From Agapanthus africanus (Eukaryota; Streptophyta; Magnoliopsida; Asparagales; Amaryllidaceae): 64,000 nucleotides of DNA. The stretch's first letter is position 1, and the number at the start of each line of letters is the position of its first letter. Location: NCBI GenBank assembly GCA_030015575.1, contig JASDDO010000001.1, forward strand, positions 326,091,595 to 326,155,594, in the 5' to 3' direction. Under the pieces are notes generated by a model. That model was not told the DNA's origin. It saw nothing but the letters and a program-made list of their open reading frames with translations, and did no database searches. The position numbers and the translations under genes are program-made. Positions 34,936-45,839 of the stretch are shown piece by piece.

Positions 34936-37250
34936 TGTCACGACCCGAAAGTACGGAACGTGACCGGCACTTAGATTACGAAGCGTCTAGAGGCGCAACG
35001 TAACCTAAGTAAGCCGAAGCCCAGAAATCTAAACCATATAAAAGAAGAAGAAGTAAAAGAAAACATAAAGAAAACAAGTTTAAAAGTATCAGCAAATTTT
35101 CCCAAAAATTTCAGCAGAGTCTCCTCTGAAAAAACTGGCCCCAAACGGGTACAACAAGTACAATATACATAAACAATAAAAAATCATCCCGAAACGGGAA
35201 CTAGCTCAACGCCAACAGGCGGAAACAACCACAACAAGCACAATAATATACAACGCCAAAGGACGAGGCTCAAAAACTCAAAAGAAAACAATCCACCAAA
35301 TCAGAATAATACATGCGCGACTTTAAGGTCGAAATAAATAACTGGTCCAATAAACTTTTCACGTAATACAAGTACGGTTGATGGAGATTTCTAGATACAA
35401 ATGAAATAATACCAATACAATGGCGGTCCAGATACAAGTGAACCAACCTACCGTGCAAATCACCCTGAAAGAAAAGATGTGCCAGCAACTACCAGGGAAA
35501 CCGGTACATCGAACCTGTAATAAAATTTGGCACAACGGGGATGAGTTGCCAACTCGTGAGTAGAAGACATCTACGAAAACAAATCGAATGCACGACGCTA
35601 TCCTAGGTCATAATAATACACTACTACATCCCAATCACCTAGTAATAGCAGGGTAATACTACATGTAAATGCAGATACTCCGTGCTCGTGTCAGTGCCTC
35701 ATATAGTACTATGTCATATGAATGGGTATGCATGCACTATGAATGTAAAGTAACAAATCCTAAAATCCAGATATATCTGTATAAGAAATCTTTAGCTGTT
35801 ATCATAGTAAAATGTGTATAGAAATCTGAAATCCCAACAATGAAATCCATGGAAATCCGTGTCAAGTATCGACACAACACATGTAAATCTCAAGTCTCAA
35901 TATCTCGGGCTCCGTCAGTCCGGATCGGCCCATATCATCAAATCTCACGACAACGGTCGGTATCCTCCGGATATCCGCCGCGCCAGACATCACCGGTAGG
36001 TAGCCTTCCCCTGCCAGGCTCATCGTCTACAACTCGATCTTCTTGCCCTGGGGTACCATACCGGGCCCACCATGTACTCGAGACGGTTCATCCACTCCTC
36101 GAATCGGGTCTCGAAATCCATCAGAAAACATGAAATCTCATGGTGGACGACATATACATCACGAGAAAACCGCATCTTACATTTTAAAAAGAGAGGAGGA
36201 GAGAGAGAGAAAAGTTTTTATATATTCTTGCGGTTTTCCCCAAAAATCCAGAAATCTCATAGAAATCCAAATCTCAAAAATCATGAATAAGTATATGATA
36301 AGTGTCGGCATATGCCCCATAATACTGCATGATAACATGAAAATATGAATGCATGAATGTCTAAGTAATAAATTCCATGTCTAGACTAACATCTGAGAGT
36401 AATCACAATATTAAATATCGATCTAGTTGCTAGCTGATTCTATCAATAAAAGATAATATGATCTAAAGTGTACGTGACATAGCAATTACCGATGATGATG
36501 TGTGTGAGCCGGCAAATAACTGTGCGTGGGATATGCGCATCATCGGTAATGGTACTGGTGTCCTAACAGGTAAAGTTTATACTGATTATAGCAACATATG
36601 TATGAACATGCAACATTATGATTACAATGTGAAAGTAAAGACGGATGTGTGTTATCCACTCATTTGATATACAATTACCACTACCATTATATGACTCGAA
36701 CCAAACCTAGAGTCCATCTAACCCCCCTAAGGAAAACTAAACCTAAGAACTGGTCGATAGAAGTACACCTAAAGCCTGAGTCCATATCTCTAATAATCGG
36801 CGATCCTGCCTCAATAGCGTCACGTACATAGTACGACTTCCTCAAATCAAGAGTGCGGATCAATCATCACATCTATGCCTCGTACGGTAAAATCTATCGT
36901 GCGTCATCCCAATATCGGGGTACGGGTCAAATATCACCTACGTGTCTCATTATTCGTATAATGTCATCATCAACACATGTCATGATCGAGGTGCTATGCT
37001 GTAATCGCATACATCAATTATATAACATTGCCATCATAAATATACCTCATTAATTTATCCTCAGAAATAGCATGTCATATGTATCATTTTGTGATTAAGT
37101 CATACCGATATCATATCGTCATCAAGTCACACCTATATGATATCGACATCAGGTCACACCTACATGATGTCGTAATCAAGTCATACATATATCATATCGT
37201 GATCAGTCACAAGTTACAGTTCGGGTTCTATTTTAGAGTCCCATGTGTTT
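34936..37250 (-). repeat. Diverged relative of the gypsy-1 LTR
   Basis: Starts TGTCACGACCC and keeps the landmarks of 3,077-5,900 in order: GTGACCGGCACTTA, AAGTAAGCCGAA, GGGATGAGTTGCCAACTC (35,540), a TATCCTCCGGATATCCGCC unit (35,958), CCACCATGTA (36,068), CTCATGGTGGACG (36,136). It is too diverged to be the same family copy. The right limit is uncertain, and with it the orientation; minus is assumed from the gypsy-1 LTR. ORFs here (plus 35,840-36,348) are not recognisable proteins. Confidence 0.6.
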
Positions 37251-37295
37251 CCAGATTTAAAATCAGGAAAGCTTCTGGGAAAAGCTTCAGAAGAG

Positions 37296-37775
37296 GGTCA
37301 CGTGCTTACACGTGACTAGCGGTCACGTGTTGGCACGTGACACCTAAAAACATCATCAAGGCAAGTTCAGTTTCCTGACTACGTTGAAGAAAAGCGGGCT
37401 TCAGAAAGAGTCACGTGCTCCCACGTGACCCTGGTCACGTGGCGACACGTGACATTTAAATGCAAGCGACAAAAGGCACACCAGTTCCCTGATCAAGTCA
37501 AGGAAAAGGCTTCAGAAGAGGTCACGTGCTTCCACATGACCAGGGTCACGTGTTGCCACGTGACGTTCAAGACAGCAGACTCGTTCTCCAGTTGAACCAA
37601 GGAAAGAGAGAGTTCAAACAAGGGTCACGTGCTCACACGTGACCAGGGGTCACATGGCAGCACGTGACGTTTAAGCAGCAATAAGAAGACAGAGCGCAAA
37701 AGAAAGGAAAAGGCTCATTCCAAAGGGGGTCACGTGCCCACACGTGACCATGAGTCATGTGGTCACACGTGACCG
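37296..37775. repeat. ~105-bp tandem array of paired CACGTG dyads
   Basis: Five units start near 37,298, 37,400, 37,519, 37,622 and 37,727. Each carries two copies of GTCACGTG-N4-CACGTGAC, an 8-bp dyad with a variable 4-nt centre; a few sites have one change (CACATG, CATGTG). CACGTG is the plant G-box core bound by bZIP/bHLH factors. Position 300-780 bp upstream of TATAAATAG suggests U3 enhancer repeats; function is inferred. Confidence 0.85.
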
Positions 37776-38080
37776 GCTTTCAAAGCCCACTGTGTTAACA
37801 GAATTAAATTCTGAGAGAAATTCAAATCTTTCCAAAGGAAAGCAACTATCTGGAACCAATCAAATTAAAGATTCAGAGGTGATCTATCTATGGGAAAATC
37901 TCGGGTTTGGAAAGATTTCCCCTTTAAATCTAACCAAAATAACAAAGGAGAATCTCTGGATTTAAAATCCAATGGTGAATAAAATTCACCTAATAATCCA
38001 AAGGTCCAAAATGAATGATGGATGCAAATCAAATCTTTCACGAAGATTCGTCAAAAACTGATTGATTCAGCTGCTTCTCC

Positions 38081-38089
38081 TATAAATAG
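38081..38089 (+). promoter_or_regulatory. TATA box candidate TATAAATAG
   Basis: Textbook plant TATA box, followed 25-35 bp on by ACATACATATAGAG and then a purine-rich leader. It lies between the CACGTG array and the Tat LTR end on the same strand. It could be the promoter of the Tat 5' LTR or of an older element; the minus strand also reads TATTTATAG here, so the direction is not certain. Confidence 0.55.
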
Positions 38090-38223
38090 GAGCCAAGAGA
38101 CATACATATAGAGATACGCAGAGAAGAAAAAAAAGAAGAAGGAGAGAGCTTCGATACTTGGAGAAACTTGGATCTTCTGCAAAAACCCTAGGTAAGAAAG
38201 GGAAAAGCTCCTTGAAAGAAAAA

Positions 38224-39290
38224 GAGAATTTAATTCTCAACAGAGTTTAACTCTGATACATAAAAACAGAAGAATATATTTCTTCTCTCTTTGATAGAGG
38301 ATCTGCAAAGTGCACATCTCCCCTTAAGGTTGAGAATTTAATTCTCAATGGGTCGAGATCCTGCCATGCAGATCCAAAACATAGAGAGGGAATGCAAGCA
38401 TGAGAATTTAATTCTCACAGAACTATAGGAATTTAATTCCTTTAAAATAAAATTAGGGCTTGACCCTGTATCATGGGAATTTAATTCCTTCAGAACAAAA
38501 GAAACAGGGTTTAACCCTAATTAAGAACCTAGTTCTGTTGCAGCAGCGGGAATTTAATTCCCTTAATCATAATTTAACAGAGGATGGAAGTTTAAACTCC
38601 TTAAAAAAAGCTTTGTTAGGGTTTAACCCTATTTGGTTCTTCACATATATGAGGAATTTAATTCCTACAGAAAATTCAGAGTTAAACCCTATCCCAGAAT
38701 ATAAGTCTTCGAAAGGAAGTAGGAATTTAATTCCTCTGAAATTTAAAGCTTGAGGAATTTAATTCCTGAAAAAAGATTAACAAAGCCTCTAAACAAAATA
38801 CATAGAGGCAGGGTCACGTGTCATCACGTGACCCCCCCCAAAAGGTCTACAGAAAGCCCCTTTGAGGCAGCACCCCACGTGATCCACGTGACCCTTGGCA
38901 GAAGCTCTAATACATAGGCATTTGAATGCCCATCATGTGATGGCACGTGATGCTCTGAAAGACGCGATAATCTCAGCGGAATAAATGAAGGGAGGGCGCT
39001 CTCACGTGCTGCCACGTGACCTCTCTTGTCTTAGTGTTTAACACTAAATTGAAACTCTCGAACCCAGTGTTAAAACACTGTTGGGCCTTAATGTTCAACA
39101 CTAATTAAAAAGCTTTATTTGCAGTGTTCAACACTGGTCTGTTTTAGTGTTTAACACTAATTTGAAAAGCCTTGTTGCTGGTGTTTAACACCAATCATCT
39201 CTTAGTGTTAAACACTAACTTGTCAACCTCATTCCCAGTGTTCAACACTGATTGCTCTGTAGTGTTTAACACTAGGCTTTGGCCCAATTG
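38224..39290. repeat. Array of short palindromes centred on TTTAA
   Basis: More than twenty self-complementary words share the centre TTTAA but have different arms: GAGAATTTAATTCTC (38,224-38,238 and two more), AGGAATTTAATTCCT (38,650; 38,720; 38,753), AGAGTTTAACTCT (38,242), AGGGTTTAACCCT (38,506), TAGGGTTTAACCCTA (38,617), TTAGTGTTTAACACTAA (39,144), TGGTGTTTAACACCA (39,179), plus AGTGTTCAACACT forms (39,122; 39,235). It is not coding; the plus ORF 38,460-38,753 just runs through it. Confidence 0.85.
38812..39022. repeat. Second CACGTG dyad cluster
   Basis: Four paired sites (near 38,813, 38,876, 38,935 and 39,002), e.g. GTCACGTGTCATCACGTGAC and TCACGTGCTGCCACGTGAC, of the same design as 37,296-37,775 but embedded in the TTTAA palindrome tract. 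Confidence 0.8.
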
Positions 39291-39419
39291 GCCTAAATGG
39301 ATGGAGGCAAAGCCTCTCCTGATTGGACTTAGCCCAAGATGGCCATAAGTCCTCAATTTGTGATTAACTGGGCCAGTGGACTCATAACATAATTAATTCG
39401 TCTTGATCCCAAATTGGGC

Positions 39420-40726
39420 CAAGGACTATTTAATCCACTCCGGTTCTAGGGTACATCTCTTCACTCCTTTGATACTTGGCATTGTAATCCCTCAATGTCT
39501 TCAAAGAGGTGACGGGTCCCGACGACCACACATTGATACGGACTGCGGGGTCCTTAAACCAGTGTTTAATGCAAAATTCCTGGTTACGTGGAACGCGGAT
39601 AATGTCACTCTTTGACCCCGTGGAAAACGTCCAGAGCGGAGCCTGGTCCTCGCAGAGCACGGCAGTGAACCCGTGTGAAGCATCAAGAGCACATACCGGA
39701 CTGTGGGGTCCTTAAACCCATGAACTACGACGTCCTTAACCTTGACCGGGATGTCTTAAAACTAACAACGGACTGTGGGGTCCTTAAACCCATGGACTAC
39801 GACGTCCTTAACCTTGACCGAGATGTCTTAAAACTAACAGTGGACCGCGATGTCCTTAAACTACCCATGGACCGCAATGTCCTTAAACTACCCATGGACC
39901 TCAATGTCCTTAAACTAAAACAATAGAGCCCCGCATGCTCTTTTGTCGGATCTAAACGGTCCCGTTTAAGTTGATCTTAGCCTCAAAGATGGCTAACGTA
40001 TCCTTAAACCTTCAAACAGAGTGGACTATAAATTCCCCCAATTAACTCTGGCTCAAGGGTACATCTCTGAACTCCTCTGACATCCGTCGTTGTAATTCTT
40101 CAACGTCGTCAGAGAGGTGACGGGTCCTGACGGCCATACATACGTTGGACCTCTAGGTCCCTAAACTGGAACAATGGAGTTCAAACACTCCTTTATCGGG
40201 TCTAAACGATCCCGTTAAGTTGATCTTAGTCACAAAGTTAGACTAACGCATCCTTAACAAACGTTTGAGTTGATCTTAGCCTCAAGTATGGCTGACGTAT
40301 CCTCAAACCAAACCCCCAAACCCAAATCTAAGATAATACGGATTTGGACTAGTCCACGCCCTACGGGCGACGACATAACTCAGTCTCCGTAAACAATCCA
40401 CGGGCAACAAAACACAAAACAAACACCCACGACACGAAGTGACCAGCTGGAGAAGGAGAAAGTTGTTACCGCAATACGGTAGGGTAATTAACTGCAGGGG
40501 CTTGCGCCTGCAGGGAAGAGCGTCCCCACAATCAAAAACCCCTCAAGCGAGGGGGAATCTGACGAAGTCTGCTACATCGGACGCATCCGTTTAAACCTTC
40601 GATACATGGTGCCATAAATCAACTTGGCATCTTCGGAGAGGTGAACGGATAGCACCAATTAGCATCTGCCCCGAATCTCAGTGCCAAGACACCGCAGTCT
40701 CGTGCGCCGTCTTTCAGAGGGGAACA
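39420..40726 (+). repeat. Tat element 5' LTR, 3' portion
   Basis: Ends GGGGAACA, five bases before the PBS. Contains two copies of a module GGACTATWWAAT...GGGTACATCTCT...GAGGTGACGGGTCC (39,422-39,515 and 40,022-40,128), one copy of the 171-bp-type repeat (about 39,567-39,690) and GGAC-N6-GTCC repeats (39,719-39,925). All of these reappear near 62,100-63,860, so that region belongs to the same LTR or matching noncoding DNA. Small hairpins lie near the end (CTGCAGG/CCTGCAG 40,491-40,512; CCCCTC-AAGC-GAGGGG near 40,537). Confidence 0.75.
39719..39925 (+). repeat. GGAC-N6-GTCC mini-hairpin repeats, 5' copy
   Basis: Nine units of a 14-nt dyad plus CTTAAAC-type spacer at 21-27 bp steps: GGACTGTGGGGTCC, GAACTACGACGTCC, TGACCGGGATGTCT, GGACTACGACGTCC, GGACCGCGATGTCC, GGACCTCAATGTCC and others. 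The ends pair while the centre varies. The same class of repeat is at 60,288-60,476 and 63,370-63,860. Confidence 0.85.
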
Positions 40727-40731
40727 GATTC

Positions 40732-40750
40732 TGGCACGCCCGGTGGGACC
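40732..40750 (+). other. Primer binding site of the Tat element
   Basis: TGGCACGCCCGGTGGGACC, starting with the TGG needed to pair with a tRNA CCA end, five bases after the LTR end ...GAACA. Sites of this look are usual for plant Tat elements. I did not assign the tRNA. Confidence 0.8.
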
Positions 40751-40878
40751 TTTTCCTCTTTCCACTCCACACTTCGTGTGTCGTTACTCGCGAACCAATC
40801 GCGGTTCGCCAATGGTTGCCCTTGGGTTTCAAGATACTAAGAATTGGCGTCTTGCTTATTGCAGAAAGCAAAGGATCG

Positions 40879-41086
40879 ATGGCTTCTACTTCCATGAAAT
40901 TCTCCAACTGCTCAGGCTGCAATTGCAGCCAACGCTCTGCCTCGACAGGAGGTATAGCCTACGGACCCCAAGCTGCATCGCTATTCACAATGCCCGTGGA
41001 ACAGGTCACTCGCGCCACCACAGGATTGTTCTTCGGGACCATGCTCCCACCTACAAACTTCACCGCTCCAGCGCTGACAACGGAAG
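40879..41086 (+). pseudogene. Tat Gag N-terminal fragment, cut by copia-3
   Basis: ATG at 40,879 (MASTSMKFSNCSG...) opens a frame that runs into copia-3 at 41,087. If copia-3 and one copy of GGAAG are discounted, the frame is the same as that of every downstream Gag-Pol segment to 60,187. The in-frame ATG at 40,681 lies upstream in the LTR, so 40,879 is the preferred start. The sequence is Ser/Thr-rich with no recognised domain, as is common for the N-terminal part of Tat Gag. Confidence 0.7.
41082..41086. repeat. Target-site duplication GGAAG (left) of copia-3
   Basis: GGAAG here and at 51,205-51,209 flank copia-3 exactly. Confidence 0.95.
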
Positions 41087-43278
41087 TGTAAGTGCACGGC
41101 GGCGCCCCGGTCGTCAATCCGACGGCCAAATGCGGAAACTGTGATAAACTTTAATTTTGCGAACTTAGCAAACCGGCACCACCGCGTACTAAACCCCGGA
41201 TCAGGCCATTAAACTAGATCTAGCCAACAATAAGACGGGTTAGAGATGTACCGAGTGATCCGAGTCCTCCGGTCTTCATCTCCACTCCGATCTCCTCGCG
41301 GAATCTCCGGTCGACGCCTCCTTGCCGGAAGGGCACCACATCGCCTGCATCTTTTACGGGCTCCCGCCTCTATACCGAGGCAACTCGGGCATGAAGCTGG
41401 CAAGTCGACATGTCCAAGACTTGCTGTAGGATGTGTAGGGTCAATGTCTCATTGGAGTAATGAAGTTGCCATTGGATGGAGGGAATTGATGAACAAAATG
41501 GAGATGAACTTTGGTGTATCAAAATGAGATGATAATTTTCCCATTTCACAAAATGAAATTCCCTCTCTCTTCTCACTCAAGTGGCCGGCCAATTTCATTA
41601 GCAAAATGGTGGAGGGAAAACTAAAACATAAGAGGGAGGTGATGGTAGGATAAAGTAAGGAGGTGTCCATATACAAACATCATCATAACAAAACCCATAC
41701 CCAAATCAAATCCATTCACTTCACAATAAATGCAAGAATGGTGCAAAAGAAAAGATGCTCTCATAATAAATCCTTTTGCAATAAACCCCTCCACAAAATG
41801 TTATTTGCAAACTTGCAAATAACCCCCTCCATCGGAAAAGTCCGGCCGGGAAAGAACAAACGAAAACCGGCCGGAACGGAATGCAAACTGGCAACTCCAG
41901 AAAACTGGTCCCGTAATAAATTACAGGAAAACCCCGATACTGTGCATACACACCCGCATCTGTATTCCGTCCGGATACAAATGCAAAGAGACAAAATCTA
42001 CACTGTACTAAACTAGGATCCGGCTTAAACCAAAGCCGGCTAGTAATATCCGTTCGATCCCGATCCGTGCAATACCGCACGTATCTGACCGAACCCTGCC
42101 ATATATCCATACGGCCACTAGTACAAACCGTCCGATCCTGATCCGTGCAATACCGCACGTATCTGATCGGACCCTGCCATATCTCCATACGGCCTCTACA
42201 GCGTTTCGCCCGAAAGCTGAGTAACTAAAGGTGTGGTAGACTCTAAAGACTCGTCAATACTATGGCTATGGATTTAACCACTAGCACGTCAGAGGTATAA
42301 GCCAATACGTGACGGGCCACCAGCTATTGACTAAAAGGGACGTCGATGAGCGAACTCTTCCTGACACCCTACTGAGCCTGTCAGTGACAATATCCGTACA
42401 GTCCGGTCCGTTCGTCTATGAGCATCGCATGTCGGGCCTAGGGGGTGGGTAAAAGTCAGACCCCCAAAAGCGGTACAAGTCGTGTCGGAGTGTAGCCCAG
42501 AACACCCTGAGATACTACTGGAATACCTACCAGTAAATCTCCTGCCTTGGCCAAGGACTTCGTGTAATGGCTCTCCTAGACACAGCGCGACCTCACCCCC
42601 AATACCGGGAGAGACGAACCCCCGAAGATCCGCTCACTGCCTCCATGTGGCTCGGGACTGTACCCAACTAAAACCTGTTTGCATGACTCCTTTGAGCCGT
42701 GGTAGGGTAGTAATCAAAGCACAGTGGGAACTCACACGAGACAAATGACGATCCCCAGGTCGATGAACTAACCTGTACACATGTCACCTGGGAACTGCTA
42801 TCTGACGTCAGGTATAAGACCAACTAGCATGTTCCCGGCGAGTCCTGTCCGGTGTACTCATAACCCAATGAGCACCTGTATACATCTTAGGTGAACCAAC
42901 TGACACCAGTGGCTTGTGAGACCGGCCACCGCCCCTCGTCGGGGTCTCGACTGTATACACTAGTCTACTCTGGAGAATCGATGCCCTGTCTCGAAACTCC
43001 TACGACTAGGGACTTTTTAAGGATATGCTTGTAGACCCCAGCTCTCACGTATATGATCGCCCTCATACTGCCGGCAGTCAAGCAAGAATCCTAGGGGCTC
43101 TATCAACGTGCAATAGCGACCTGTCAGGTCACCTAAAGCAGTACACGATGATAAAGGTAAACCAGATAGCATACTATCATCTCGAGTAAGACTGTCGTAC
43201 CGGGATAGGTCCTCCCTCAATCATTGCAATCACGTGCCTGTGATCCAATAATTGACTCTGAGGTCACTATCTCCAACA
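41087..43278 (-). repeat. Copia-3 3' LTR
   Basis: 2,192 bp, same length as its partner. It contains ORFs of 60-155 codons on both strands (e.g. minus 41,721-42,188) that recur in the other LTR and are not genes. It carries an internal ~70-bp duplication around CCGATCCGTGCAATACCGCACG (about 42,045-42,175). Confidence 0.95.
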
Positions 43279-45839
43279 ATCTCCCACTTGCACTCAAGGC
43301 TAATTATTACGATGTCGCATACTCACTGCCCGTGTGATACCGAACACCCAACTCCTCTACAAGTCAGTCTCACAAAGCTCGTTTGCGAGACTATTGCGTT
43401 CGAGGAATAGCCTCAGCGAGTGGATCCGCTCTGAAGTTTCTTTCTATGTCTCTCTCTATATCTTAAGTTCGCGGAGAAAGCCATCTCCCGAAATGAGCAA
43501 TATCTGTCTTAGAGTGTCTGGATGTCTGATGGGACCGAGCTCATAAATGAACTCCAAATCCAAACTTCTTAGACTGTATCGCCAACTGAACTTAATCAGT
43601 ATCCTGCGCCAAGCCTCCCTCAGTATTGCCTTGGATCACCTGTCCAAAATACTGTCCCTCGTCAGAGGGAAAACTATAACTCTGACAACTTCCTTGTCGT
43701 CCATGTCACCTTGGAAGCCTGGAATGATAACTGTCTCCCAAATGAGGCTGTCGTTATCATATCCCTAGAACATCCACTTATGTTCTAAAAACTGCTTCCG
43801 ACTGTTTCTCCAGGATTGGATCAATATCAACTTATTGCACCTACTGCAAGAACAACATCTGGTGTGGTACTTGACATCTCATGATTGACTCAATTGCCTA
43901 AGCAAGCGATCTGCCAATCATGCACATCCCTCTCTACTTTAGTCTATAAGACACCTTTAGAGAGGGTGACTCCATCACCTGCAGGTACACTACCGTGCCA
44001 GGAGTCGTCCATTCTAAATACTCTTAGAATGCTGTCAAAGTACCCTGATTGGGAAACGACCCAAATCTAGATCTAAAACCATTGATCTAGTAACCAGTAT
44101 GTCTTATATAATGTCCAAGTCCTTTGTGGAGAAACCACTGTGTGAGGACCATAGTATAACCGATCGTAGTATAGGAGTTTCTTTTCCTACTCTGTGTATG
44201 TCATCCAAATACCAGGATATCATACCCTACTACCTTCTCAACAGATCCATCCCCTATTCTGATGACGTCAAACCTATGACTGTCACATCAGAAATAGATG
44301 ATCTATCTCCGCTATATCTGCTTTAGTCTATAAATAGACATAAGCCTGATGTCCACCAATGCTTCCCCTGCTCCCACTGACTACGACAACCCTCTGGCAG
44401 AGTCATATAGATGTGCACTTCTAAAGCTAGTTTAGAACGACGCTATACTCATCCTCCTGCCGGGTCTCGCAGCCTGGAACAGCAACAATGGCAAGTGTGG
44501 GTAAACAAGAACTTCCCTGTCACCGTCCTTGAGGCTACCGGAGTACCTCTCGGGTGCCTGAAGTTACCCACCGTATCTGCGGAGTGGCCAATGGAATGTC
44601 AAAACAGATTGAATCTTTAGGTTCCTTATCAAATCTTCAGTAATCGTTTGCGGTTCTGGAATCACTTCCAGTTCTACCATACTCCCACTACTGTTTTCTG
44701 AAAAATAACCATTTCTTTTAAAATGTGGCGAGTTAAGAACAATATCACTATTGATCTTCCAGATGGTAGAAAATCAACCCTCGTCATAGCCTGGGTCAAC
44801 CCACAAACAGCCATTACAGAAACGTGCCTTGAGTTATCCAAAGTCTGGTTTTAATCATAAGCCGGACAACTCCCCGTACCTTAACAATGTTAAGATATGA
44901 ACTGTACTATATCCAATATAGAACCAGAGGCACTGATTTAATTGAACCAGATTCAAAACATGCAGCTGTCTCCAGTGCATGTCAACTAAATGGAGAGAGG
45001 CCGATCAGCGTTACTCAACTTAGGAATGCTTCCAATTATGAGTAACCTGAAAGAGAAGCAATTTCTTTTTATCATTACTATCAACCGAATACCATACACA
45101 AGTATCTACATCTTCGATCAGATTGAAGAATCCCGATACTTGCCACACCTGGTTCTCTACTCTATTCAAATACCTATAACTTCTCAAAACATAGACCCTG
45201 TGTTTCTACGAAACACATGTCTAAGAACTAGAGAAGTTAAAAGTAAACAGAACATAGTATGAGGACCAACCCCTCTGTCCTAATGGACACTGGACAACAT
45301 ACAATACTCTGTATAAGTCCGCCGAGTCTAACAACTCTTTCACTGTGTGTCGTAGGTTGAAAACTGTACTTATGGTTAAGAAGAATTACACTGCTGTTTA
45401 ATGCTCCTTTCCTAACCATCCACTGATATAGGTAAATGTCATCGACATAATATCAAAAGGTATATCTCACTCTATGAAAATAGACGTACAGATATATCAA
45501 TTTGAAATTGGTGCACAACAGCGGATATTCAAAACCAAACATTTGCCGACCGGCAAACAGCCCAGATGATCTCCTCAAATATCACCGATTACAACGAATC
45601 CCGATATAATGAGGATGATTACCCTATTCCCAATAACTTACTCCCACTCACCATCTGTAAAAACCATACAGATGTGAGAATCAAACCTTGTAAATACATA
45701 CCCTGGAGCAAGTGTCCAATCGGGAAATCAGTTTTCTTTTAACAGTACACAGTTGAACTGAAACATTGAAATGTTTCGATGGGGTATCCTGGTATTCCTA
45801 GTAATGCCTCTACCATTATCCAGATTCACAACTATAACC

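Noticed and set aside
39420-39420. Exact start of the Tat 5' LTR
   Set aside because: No TG terminus or matching 3' LTR start could be identified; sequence left of 39,420 has no counterpart in 60,188-64,000, so any precise left border would be a guess.
41721-42188. 155-codon minus ORF in the copia-3 3' LTR (repeated at 49,647-50,114)
   Set aside because: Lies wholly inside both LTR copies; internal duplication explains its length; related LTRs in copia-2 and at 33,182 do not keep the frame.
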